Source of the DNA: Leishmania mexicana MHOM/GT/2001/U1103
Lineage: Eukaryota; Euglenozoa; Kinetoplastea; Trypanosomatida; Trypanosomatidae
Assembly (NCBI RefSeq): GCF_000234665.1
Contig: NC_018324.1
Location: forward strand, 3,046,944 to 3,110,943
Length of the DNA: 64,000 nt
Direction: 5' to 3'
The number at the start of each line of letters is the position of its first letter. Position 1 is the stretch's first letter. Positions 32,201-41,000 of this stretch are shown one piece after another. The translations under genes and the position numbers were made by a program. The notes beneath the pieces are model-generated. The model was given only the letters and a program-made list of their open reading frames with translations, ran no database searches and was not told where the DNA came from.

Positions 32201-34223
32201 CCCGTCGGCGGACGACGACGACACGAGGAGAACGCAAATTGGCCTCCGATGTGTCAGTGACGTGACAGACAGCGGCGACGGGAAAGACGCCACCGACGGC
32301 AAGATCCCGTCGCTGGAAGAGGTGGATGAACTCCGTCAGCTGTGCCTCTTCTTTCTTCGATGCCCGCTGATGCCGCTCTCCCCTAACCTGGCCTCGCATC
32401 ATCTCCAACCACTTCATCCGCATCTGCGTCAATCCGCCAGCGTCGACGCCCTCTCCTCTGGGACCGGAGGTGGCACTGAGCCGGGAGACCGCGCCGGCAA
32501 TGCCAGCTCACCTGTGGGTGGCTTCTCCTCCATGGCAATGATGGCAGGCGGCGGTGGTACACCACGGCCGACGGGAGGATCCGATTTGGTCGGCAGCCTT
32601 GGCAGCGGAGGATTGTTGCGAGCATCGGCCTCGACGAGCAGTCTTCCCTCGCGCACCCACAACAACAGCTCACGACCCTTCAACGACACACCACCGACAT
32701 CTTCCATGGTCGGCAGCCTCGGTGGTGGTGGTGGTACTGCGCCCGCCAGCTACCGAGCACGCACCATGTCCCCCACGCCACAGGCTCTGCACCGACCTGA
32801 CAACAGCGCCAATGGTAACAGCGCTGGAGTCAGACAGGGGGCAGCCACAGGTGGTATAAAGCTGGAGTCGCGCAATGCGTACGTGGACTTGAAAGGGATG
32901 CGTGGTGCGTGGATGAACCCTCGCAATGCTGAGGATCTGTGCGCCACGCCGGACTACTGCCTGCCGGAGGAGTGGAAGATACGCGCCCTTCAGTGGCTGG
33001 AGACCTACACGGCGGACTTGTACGCGCGCCAGCTCTACGTTCCGCTCAACGAGCTCCTCCTCGTTATGCCGGAAATCTTTCGCGAGCCGACGAACCCGGT
33101 TCTGCCGCGCGCTGCGGACATCGCGTACGAGAAGCAGATGACCTATGTGTACTGCGGCACCTGCTCAAAAGCGGAGCTGTGGAGCCAAACCCAGCAAGAC
33201 GCCGTCCCTGCCGCAGTGCGGTTGTACGAGCTAATCGTGCGTCGTGGTCGCCACAGCAGCAGCAGTGAAGAGGAAGGAGACGACGACAACAGCAACAGCG
33301 GCGTCAGCAGCGCCACAACGGCGATAGGTGCCGGCACACGACGGTCGCGGCGCAAGGGACACGGCGGACACCACCACACTACGGCAGCGATTCGATGCGG
33401 ATCAGAAGTGCACTGCTACAGGGACGGTGGTGACTCGTCCTCTGTCGCGACAACGCCGTCGGTGGAGTCGCCGACTTCCTCGAGCCCTTCGGTTGCTGCG
33501 GACGATGTTGGTCTTGGGGCAAGGCTAGCTGATGGAAGGCCTGCATCCCCCGCCTGCTCGGACGTCAGTTTACCATCCGAACACAGCACCAAAGAGCGGG
33601 CAGCGTCGGCCGTTAATCCGCTCCGTGAAGCGACCACTCTGGAGAAGGTATTCACCGGCCGAGAGTCGGAGCTGGACTGTAGCAGCAGCTGTACCAGTAC
33701 AACCGGAGGGCCGCACCTGAACGCAGGCGCAGAAGCGGGCCCGGCAGCGTTGCTGACGCAATGTCCCCAGTCTGACTTTGCTTCTTCCTTTCGCCTGCTG
33801 CCGCGTGGCCAGCACAACCGACGCATCACGTGTCTCCGCTCCCGTCACAGTCGTCGCAGCCTCGACGACGTTGCCGACGGTGCTGCCGACGCTGAGCGAG
33901 ACGGGGACATCGCCGATGAAGGGGAAGAGTCGCACGTTGTGGGTGCCGGCGTGGGTGTGGCCCCTCGTCCCGAGCGGCGCACCGCCGTTGGCTGCGACGA
34001 GTGCGCCGCGAACCCCACGGCGAACAACGCGGCGTGTCGGCGCTGCCACAACCGCTGTGCCATGACGTGCGTCATCTGCGAAGAAGTTGTGGAGGGCATG
34101 TTCTTTTGGCTTCGATCCTGTGGACATGGCGGTCACGTGCACCACATAGAGGAGTGGCTGCGGTACTCGCAGGAGTGCCCCAAGTGCGGTGTCCCCATCA
34201 CACAGACGTGGAAGGGCAACTGA
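26295..34223 (+). CDS. Giant WD40 and zinc-finger protein, GATOR2/SEA subunit WDR24-like (2642 aa)
   Basis: After a disordered N-terminus, WD40-type repeats begin near residue 200 (GLSCLDYHPSFRALAIG) and recur near 300 (VESVAWYPS), 472 (VEKIVWDPH), 525 (VRDIAFSPSNPDLIVV) and 690 (ISRIRWRPS). A long disordered middle, roughly 970-1530, separates them from a helical part, which holds LEYASLMGDVQYSLVLYILF near 1840 and WLETYTADLYARQLYVPLNE near 2235. The C-terminus is a Cys/His zinc module: CGTC near 2287, then CDEC, CRRC and CVIC, then CGHGGHVHHIEEWL and CPKC. The sequence WD40, helices, then CGHGGH-type zinc finger is the signature of the GATOR2 proteins WDR24, WDR59 and Mios (yeast Sea2-4). 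The helix resembling WDR24 (LEFYAEQGDVQ in animals) makes WDR24 the best guess. GATOR2 promotes TORC1 activity at the vacuole or lysosome. The protein is about three times the length of human WDR24 because of Ser/Gly-rich insertions, one of them inside the zinc module. Confidence 0.75.
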   Translation: MPASLRKNLQRSPADTQPHAAGGAAADHVVPPVMGKAGTSFAGASNPLQAPLTQERGGSSDTLAAPGPSPALLPFGGYGDAVAITSPSVATFKRPGFAPFRPPSVLQGNVAARPAGAARGAGAGGQSPSLSPQQHQQQGASGTSPPLYRCSLDGTIPCPALPSSTAMAGGTGDGGAASSPGPPSTLTNGMSVSGLSNHLRLSEGLSCLDYHPSFRALAIGSTRQIHVVEVIATVGHDVAAAVRVHRQRQHQQQQANTNAITPSDGEHTHASLGTAAPSDLPASPPLGSAPFLMRNTGVFGGLNKVESVAWYPSTEEASLAFIQPARTVTIFLDAIQFKADGTYLPQQWTRSQYKGKTLTSAMAAGGGSTAMAVVVNLDCVSGGITPATSTTSLGGGSGLYTPASASLVSSPSYSAASVSQGSVPHETTFSTPTSSGFSTTGFAARSLPHAVRNPKGPLAKELIELNIDITYMRVEKIVWDPHHTYTLALSSPATHFEVWQVPTDGSRVYAPQLVLRPPAHNTRSVVRDIAFSPSNPDLIVVVTECGNTGQVLLYNRRQVEAKRCFDISGPGLSAAFHPIFSDLLAVCFRREKTKPDTRISFLQVMSVGGAAAGWLSGVSTAAATAVPPISSDPEGSPLAVSSALASAATIPESADASFMTKIVPAGTSPHLAEQPYLPHIDNYVCISRIRWRPSSMGRLTEPKRHHYMSFTPSAQALLVARNLPNSTVPSAPGTFTWVDLLHSQLWFASAAMTTDTDLSIWDATNGFFPVCVVKHLAPRGDTTTHESNDFVWLNELTLVTIFKSGDVVCTSLLNSLPEDSVMASPERVQLRAVKPQQQQQLHRLHQLFDSESRDELGELYSKRIAEEEACLAMLPAYVRDPYADLLTTFTVLPTTSIVSDLFGHSYTIRNTNAALRRHYYQMIRRECGQLVRRLAIQVSKEAVLRQRWTSRRHQLPGSSPSTGPGMTSGLAALQEQRSRRPRSPFTQTGGFRGRTTSSQGSNSTPPSPQRRMLTRRCSVVTPSSSTGARHMPVAPIWGEGTSGGPAGPRGSGGGGGTAADAIRLLQHPPWSLEDVSEAGMVSPQHAREPRRHASNAGAGGGVSSTPPHLYLGVYHDGGMEDQPARDAEVRGHVSSPYPEVTNVEEEAAAVAERVSRSSSRTSSAAAWIKRLWDASWRERLSRNRSSESRDQCIFHSPGRSQVEDAALVITSGDDGPAALTSVLDVTPSLSVVPSSDDVPIVSPHPSRLRQLPPSGAACGSGTYSSSGLGPAQSTATSPISVVHIDNSDSSCGSPHQLAPTAPAAQAHAAAAHSFPAYPGASTSANTSVSSAYSPQQQRVGSGRGGPSPSSLLLTSSSLGALPSVPGDLDIVKGGSCVVFTQLFPLLNECVRVCSGGGSGGSCKARGKCNGSEEPRVSRVSLSTAKTSAPVSSLAPLSAASPTLDNSPTLTAVSAPRHDLPPVLFSPASPPASAERKPETATTSPLLLPLSILAPVGSRVSGGAVMPTRSANGASQLMPAHVYLASQRVVTVAVESFVLSDAVCGWSYLEKQAEQLAFVRFALEWDMGYELALAMKALRHKRTDAKAAAEALTAAGDTAPHRADPMPTPQPRGPARSQASSRAAAAHDDRTSGALPRSLWRSSSSIVDRHGVEWKSQQQKTTAPYGPQLGGTYSGVATGRERRCAGNSGTRGPPHMRSGAPSADLTHMVDWGYGVPVPSHEDVDDKVAAMMEENARICERMMRQRWETGCAGSEDGGAHTNRRRSQGGDDSGVDVSGSPVWSSGNAATTLNDVEGVEVGHTDATLAAELSNAAACDPRAQWWRAAAHAWRSHHVSFIISITAQQLEYASLMGDVQYSLVLYILFCLWWRLHSEVAEATYAMALEARARRHHISSGVNCDGSAGARDGHRFAAPQESSPHNNAGPSHQLYTAALVPGIAVEGEEGDGRGRLGSSEAATAPRSVTTAPQRRNPSADDDDTRRTQIGLRCVSDVTDSGDGKDATDGKIPSLEEVDELRQLCLFFLRCPLMPLSPNLASHHLQPLHPHLRQSASVDALSSGTGGGTEPGDRAGNASSPVGGFSSMAMMAGGGGTPRPTGGSDLVGSLGSGGLLRASASTSSLPSRTHNNSSRPFNDTPPTSSMVGSLGGGGGTAPASYRARTMSPTPQALHRPDNSANGNSAGVRQGAATGGIKLESRNAYVDLKGMRGAWMNPRNAEDLCATPDYCLPEEWKIRALQWLETYTADLYARQLYVPLNELLLVMPEIFREPTNPVLPRAADIAYEKQMTYVYCGTCSKAELWSQTQQDAVPAAVRLYELIVRRGRHSSSSEEEGDDDNSNSGVSSATTAIGAGTRRSRRKGHGGHHHTTAAIRCGSEVHCYRDGGDSSSVATTPSVESPTSSSPSVAADDVGLGARLADGRPASPACSDVSLPSEHSTKERAASAVNPLREATTLEKVFTGRESELDCSSSCTSTTGGPHLNAGAEAGPAALLTQCPQSDFASSFRLLPRGQHNRRITCLRSRHSRRSLDDVADGAADAERDGDIADEGEESHVVGAGVGVAPRPERRTAVGCDECAANPTANNAACRRCHNRCAMTCVICEEVVEGMFFWLRSCGHGGHVHHIEEWLRYSQECPKCGVPITQTWKGN

Positions 34224-34837
34224 GCGCAGGCGCGTGGGGGCATCTCACGGATGCGGCGGAGTCCCTGCACGCTTGTGCGTACGGGTGTGTGCTTTGGGGG
34301 GAGGGGTGCACCTGTGGGAACCGTGAAGAGGGCGACAAACAAAAAAAAAACTGCTCTATCCCGAGAGGCTCCATACCTTTTAAATGCATGCGGCTGTGGC
34401 TCTGCATGTACTGCTGGCGCAACAGACCCGTCCACCACCACCACCCCCTGCGTTACCTCTTACGTGTGTGCGTGCTGACGCGCTTACTCATCCTTCCTGT
34501 CCTCTCTCGCTCTCACGCCTTCGGCCTTCCCGATGTGATGGCTTATGCGTATCGTTGTTGTGTGCGCGTGTGCTTGTTCATCTCCCGACACGCGTGTGGC
34601 ATCCCCTACACTGCACCGCACACCGGCACGCACCAACGAAAAAGGAAATACTCGTACATGTGGCACTGCTGCGCCCACGCATACGTAGCGTCTGTGGCGT
34701 GTCACTTGTTTCGTTTCTCTGTGTGAGTGCGTGTGCGTGGGTGTGCGTGTGGGTGTCCAGAGTCTGGCGAGCCGCGCAGCCCCTCCTGCTGGTGCCCCCG
34801 TGGCGGTGTTGGTGGAGGCGCACACCTCACCGCTCGT
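34224..34837 (+). other. Short intergenic interval after the WD40 gene
   Basis: About 600 bases of mixed sequence with a poly-A run at 34342-34350 and TG-rich parts around 34730-34750. No gene or repeat copy is recognised. Confidence 0.7.
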
Positions 34838-34883
34838 CGTTTTTTTTCGTTTCTTTTGCTTACTTTTCTTTTCGGCTCCACAG
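34838..34883 (+). promoter_or_regulatory. Predicted polypyrimidine tract and spliced-leader acceptor
   Basis: A strongly T-rich tract (34838-34877) ends in CTCCACAG with the AG at 34882-34883, the clearest acceptor in the window. It gives a 5'UTR of about 177 bases to the ATG at 35061. Confidence 0.65.
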
Positions 34884-35060
34884 CGTCGACGTGCGCCTGT
34901 CGGTGGCCACACACGGTGTCCCTTCTTGCTCTCCTCATGACGCGCACGCACGTGCAGATAGACGCGCGCAGCAGCCACACTCGTTCTGTTCCATTCATAA
35001 AAAAATAAGCTCGCTCCGAATCGCTCGTCCAGTAGCCAAAGGTTGTCGAGCCCTCCATCC

Positions 35061-38000
35061 ATGGTTGGTGGTCCACGGAAGGCGCGACACGCTCCCGCGT
35101 GCACAACATCGTCGCCGGCACAGCCCTCTTCGATGGCCACTGAAGATAGAACGCAGAATCTAGGGAAGCGCATCTTAGATGAACCGAACGCGTCGCCGAG
35201 GCAGCTCAAAGGCAGAGGACGCGGCCGCTGCGCAGCGGCCCCTTCAGTGCATGCGAGCGCAGTATCCACCGTTGATCACGGAGGCGAAGAGAGTGCCACA
35301 GCACGCGTGGATGCAACGCGGAAGGTCGACATCGATTTCGGCACTGAAAGCGTATACAGCTGCAGCAGTAGTGGCAGCTCTGATTTTTCGATTTCGCAGC
35401 ACGGAAAAGAGGGCCCCGTCGAGATAGTTGTCAAGGATGCCAGTGTTGGGCTGACTAGCACGCTATCCCACAAGCTTGCGCCGACGCCGCCAGCGGCGAC
35501 AACAGCAGCAGCGTCTCGCACCTTGGACGGCGTTGCGGCCATCGCGTCAGACTCACCGCCACCACCGCAGAGGCGACGAGGCGGAGGCCAAAGTCACCAC
35601 AGAGGCCGTGAGCGAAGCGAACGGACGCTGCGGAGTGTGACTTGTGTGTCTGACGAGGAGGACACGGGGGAGTCGCAGCGCTGCTGCGAGCGAGCCACGT
35701 CACCTCTATCGACTGCATCAGCGGAGAGCATCAATGCTAGCACCTGTCGCCTTCCTACCTTTGAGCTCACGATGCCGTCACGGGCACTGTGCGATGATGA
35801 TGACGGGGGCGATGCAGATGACTGGGAAAGGTTGCCAGTGCGGCAGCAGCATCAGCAGCGGGGGGCAGATCTCGCTGCACACCGCCACAGCTGTTGCTTT
35901 TCCACACTGGGCTCGTTGACCACTCGCAGCTCCGTCAGCTCGGCTCTCCCTGCAGCCACAGACGCAGCTGAGGCGAAGCAGCACTCGTGCGACACCGACG
36001 ATGGCGAGAAAGGCGCGGGTCCGCACTTTCATTGCACCGCACCCATCCTGCAGTCCTCAGGACTGAGGGACTTCTTCACCTACGGCGTACAGGCAGCGAT
36101 GCGCCACTACTCCGAGCACCTCAACGGTGCTACCAGTGCAGAGGAGGACGGCGCATGCAGCGAGACGAACGACAGTGCCGGGACCCCATCCCTTGGCCGT
36201 GTCGCCAACCCCACAACGCTACAAGCCTCCGTGTATGATACCCGCCAACGCAATACGGCGCCACGGCACCGCAACGCGTTTCTGGAAGACATCTCTAACG
36301 GGCCGAAGTACGATGTCAACACCGCCCGCAACCGCGCCAGGGTCTATTCGTGCAGCAGCAGCAGCAGCAGCGCTGCCACATACGACAGCGACGTTGAGGG
36401 AAGTGGCGCGCCCTCCCCTCGGGACGACACGGACACGCGTGCAGGGAAGGTGTGCCTGTTGAATCCTCAACAGACTTCGCTTTTTCGAGCCCCTCGTGGT
36501 GCGACGGCGGCACGCTACCCGCCCGAACAAGGGGCGATGGCGGACAGCTCGTGGCTCACTACGACCGCGACGACGTCTTCGCCGACCACCTTGCAGAAGT
36601 CGTCACTAGTGCCGTCTGGCGCGACGCAGGAAGTGGATCAGCAACGCGAGAACAGTGCACAAGCGTGCTTCCGCGAGGCGCTGCGGCACGCCTACCAATG
36701 CGAGGACGCACACAGGCTGCGGCGGCGTGCACAGCTGGACAAGCAGCAGGAACAGCTCTTACGCGGCGTCGAGCTTCTTCAGGGTGCGTCGCTCTCCTCG
36801 AGTGCTGCGCTTCTTCCTGAGCTGCAGCCCTCGCGTGGGCGTGACGGTCGCCGTAGTGCTGCCTTGGTCAGGTCCCCTATCTCGCTCCAGCAACCGCAAC
36901 CGCAACTCGGTGCGTCACCTCTATCGCTGCTCGCGACGTCTGTCGAGGCGGCTGTGGAGACAGGCACCAAGACGACCGCGCAACAAGGCCGCGCCCGCGA
37001 CCCCTCAACGTCTTTGGCAGCCGAAGCATGCTTGTCTTCGTCATCGAAAGTAGCGGCAAGGCCACAGATGAGTGGCATCGCCAAACGCCTTCTCCAGGTC
37101 ATGTCCCCGACCCAGGCGCAGAGGCTTCGCAGGCCGCTGAACCCCTTCATCGAGGCACTTCTTCGCCATTACCAGGACGCGCAGCTGAAGCAACGCGCTG
37201 CGCGGCACGCAGAAGACCAGGCCATCCACGCCAGGCGCACGTACGAGCTACCTGTGCTCACAGAGGACGTTGTCCGCTACGCCGCGTTGCTTCTCTGCTT
37301 GCGCCGTCGCAGAAGCGGCGGCGGCGGCACGGCAGTAACGCGTGCAGCAAGCGCAGGGGGGTCTGGTATATCGCAGTCAGGCCCAGCCAGCAAAGAGCCC
37401 AGCAGCTCAGCCTCGAATGCGGAGCCACAACCGCCCCCGACCCTGACGGCTGCTGAGCCCGCTGCTGCGCTTCCGTTTGGGGAGGAAGGCACATTATTAT
37501 ACCTCAAGTACCCTCCCCCGCTGCTGCGCACGACGTCTTTTGCGGTGGAGACGGTGCGACTGCTGAAGTGGCTGCGCACATGGAAGAAGAGCGGCCCTAG
37601 CGTAGCAGGTGAGACGGGAGGTGTCGTTGGTGGTGGTAGCAGTGCTAGCGTTGACGGCGTGAGCGAGGGCGGCAGCAGCAGCAGGAGGAGTCGGAGCAGG
37701 ATCGGTCGCAAGCGCGTGCGAACAGACGTGGTCAAGCTCAACAGTCGCCACGACAACGTCGACAGCGGCGATGACGACGGAGGAGTGGTGGTAGTAGCCA
37801 GTCCGACCCCAGCGCCTCACGGAGCAGCCAGCAGCAGCGCCACTCCCGAAGCACCTCCGCCCAACCGATCGACTGTGGAGCGTGTTAGTCAGCAGGCGCA
37901 GCACGCCGTTGAGCTTCAAGAGGCGCAGGTGAAGCAAGAGAGGCGCTCCGCCTTTCTCAAGTTCTTTGGAGCGGCGGCAGCAACCCCGCCGTCCACGAAC

Positions 38001-41000
38001 GGTGCCAAGTCGAGTGCGAAGGCGGCGCAGGACCACGACGATGGCAACGACGCTGCTAAGGAAGTCGTGGCGCAAAAGCCGGTCTCCTGTTTGCCCATAA
38101 GCGAGTCCGCTGACAGCAACACAGGGATGCGCGATACTGCCGCCATCTCTGTCGGCGCCATGCACGGCATCACGTCCTTCGTGACACCCTTCTCCCCACC
38201 TTCGGGCCAGACACAGCTGAACCCGTCGACACTGGCGCTGGCATCGCACGCCTATCAGCTCTACTGCCACGCGTGGAAGCATGTCGTCAAAACCGGTATC
38301 ACACCCTTGGTCATTGCGGCCAACGCCTTCTGCGGCCCCAAAGCAGTCACGGGGCAATCTCGGCTAAGCAACGGTCACGACAACAACGGTGGCACCGCTG
38401 CCACCAGCGACAAAGGCACGAGTTGGACCGATGGCGCCGTCCCTCGTGTCTGTGCTGGGCTGCCTTTCTTCAAGGAGATGCGCGAGGAGGCGCGGCGCAC
38501 GGCTCTGGGCTCTGCAAACAACGGTACCTACTACGTGGATGCCTTTGGCAACCGTCTGCGCAGCGCGCGGCTCGCCAAGAAGGAGCAGGAGCAGCAGGAG
38601 CTGCTGGTGGCGCGGCAGCGGCGGCGTGCGAAGAAGAAGGGCTACTTTCATCGCGACGACGACAACGACGGTCGCCTCTGCGGCAGGGCAGCTGGCAGCG
38701 GGGCCTCGGCCATGCTGGAGTCGATACTGCGATCATCCACGACGTGTGGCAGCGAAGGGAAAGGCGCTGGGCACGGCAAGAAGCGTCGGAGCTGCAGCGG
38801 CGACGCCTCCAGCGACGACGCCAGTGAGGGCGAAGGCGTGATGCAACACACACAGCCTCGCGGCAGCAGCCGATGTGCAGCCGCCCGTCGTGCTCGCCAA
38901 CATCACTCACGCGCATCCTCGTCGTGCTCCTCGTCCTCAAAGTCCAGCTCGCCTAGCAGCACCAGCACCAGCAGCACTGCATCGGTGGTATCAGCGGAAA
39001 GCGACCAAGATGAGGCAGGGGCGAAGGACGAACTGACAAACATCGCTGTCGTCTCTGGTCCGACAGGCTCTGGCAAAACCGCCGCCGTGTACGTGGCCGC
39101 ACAGCTACTCGGCTTCCACGTAGTGGAGATGAATGCGTCGGTGCGGCGCTGCTCAAAGACGGTGGAGCATCTGCTTGCGGAGCTCACGCGCAGCTACCGC
39201 CTTAGCGGCCTACGGCCCGGCACAACAGGAGGCTTTAATGCAGAGGAAGAGCTGGCGAAGTTGAAGCAGCAGCACGCCGTCATGGTGGAGCGGGCCAGGG
39301 CTGAGGCAGAGGCCGCCGAAAGTAAAGCGGAGCTCAAGAGGCGCGAGGCGCTCAAGGCGAACGGCATCTCACCCCAGGCAGTCGCAAACTTTTTCGCCAA
39401 GGGCAGCGGCCACGCAGCAGTGCCGACCAGCAAGACGGCCAAAGGTGTCAAGGGAAAGGACGCAGCCAAGCAGGTCTCGGATGTGGATATAGTGGGCGAG
39501 GCGCCTGCCCCCGCCGCTGTTGCGACCCAGTCGTCGCCACCGCCGGCCGCCACAGCCCTAGGGACTCCTGTCGACGCCGGCACCTTGCTTCTCTTCGAGG
39601 ACGCCGATGTTCTCCTCGGCGATGAGTCTGCCAAGCCGTTTTACGCCGCAATCCGCGACCTCGCACACCGCAGCAAGGTGCCCATCGTTGTAACCGTCTC
39701 TTCCGACCCAGCCGCTGCACAGCGCTACGACACCGAACCCTTCCTAGCCCTCTTAGACGGGCAGCTGCAGCAGCGGCACACAAGCTCCGCCTCGCCGACA
39801 TCTCCCATGCAGCCTACGTACTGGCAGCTGTGTGATGCGGCGGGGCTGAACTCGATAATGGCCACGATGGAAGCCGCACATCAAGCGCTGCAGGTGGAGA
39901 CGGACCTAGGCAACCGCGGCGGTTCGACAGCAACAACGACCACAATCACGGCCTCCGCACACGAGAACAGCAGGAGTCCTTCTGCGGCAGGCGACAGCGG
40001 CGGAAGCACGGGTACGGCGCCGGTGTGTGGCGCCCCTGCGGCTTCGTTCCCTTCTCTCCTCTCCTCTGCCGGTGGGGGCGGCGCGTCCGGTAGCGCAGCG
40101 CCGGCCGCATGCGCGTGGACGAACGGGGCGAACGCCTGTGTCTCCACTACCACCGCTTCCGGTGGGGGCGGCGGGCCCGGCGCCACCAGCACCGCCACCT
40201 CAGCCACTGCTGCCGCAGTAGCTACACGCTACACGCACATGCTGCTCAACGCCACACACGTGTCGAGCTTCTTTGGTTCCCAGACGCCCTTCACTGTGGT
40301 CGACCCGCTCTCATCCTCTGCCTTGTACGCACAACTCTTGGCGGTGGGGGCAGTTGAGCTGGACTTGTTGCAGTTCGACGAACCGGCCACGTCTCCCGGC
40401 GGCAGCGACAGTGCTACGCCGCTATCGTCGTCCTCGTCTCAGCAGGAGCTGGAGCGCATGGCGGCCCGACTCACCGTATGTGACACAGGCCTTTTTCGTC
40501 GGCTTGCCGAGCACCTCCGCCACCACATCTTCGGCGTCTGGGACATCGCCAACGATGGATCTGGTGCGCTTGTGGCTCCACCACTCTTGCCGGGGCACAA
40601 CTTGGTGAATGCTGTGCAGTGCGACGCGGCCCGCCGCACGACGACAGACGTGCGCTATTGGCTGAACAAGCTGCAGGTGCTCCTCCTCTCACTGCGAGCA
40701 GGCAGCAGCACAGCACGGGTGCCCAATGCGGCGGAGGCGGCGACGTCGTCGGAGTTGGTCACACGTAAGCGGTCGCGAGAGACGATGAAAGCGGCGGGGC
40801 CCGAGACTACATCCGCTGCATACGGAAGCGATAATGTGATGTGCGACGCGAAGGCAATCGACACTCGGCGCGCCGAGCATCTTGTAGAAGCAGAGTTTCA
40901 GCACCGCGTCAGCCTCGCCGCGAGTGAGTGGGACGCAGGCCTGGGTCGACATCTCTCAAATGTGGCTCACAATGAGCAGCACAGCACTCGCTACGAGCAC

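Noticed and set aside
36349..36371. CAG run in the AAA+ gene as a possible disease-type expansion
   Set aside because: Only about seven units, read as Ser codons in the gene frame; short homopolymer runs of this size are common in these proteins.
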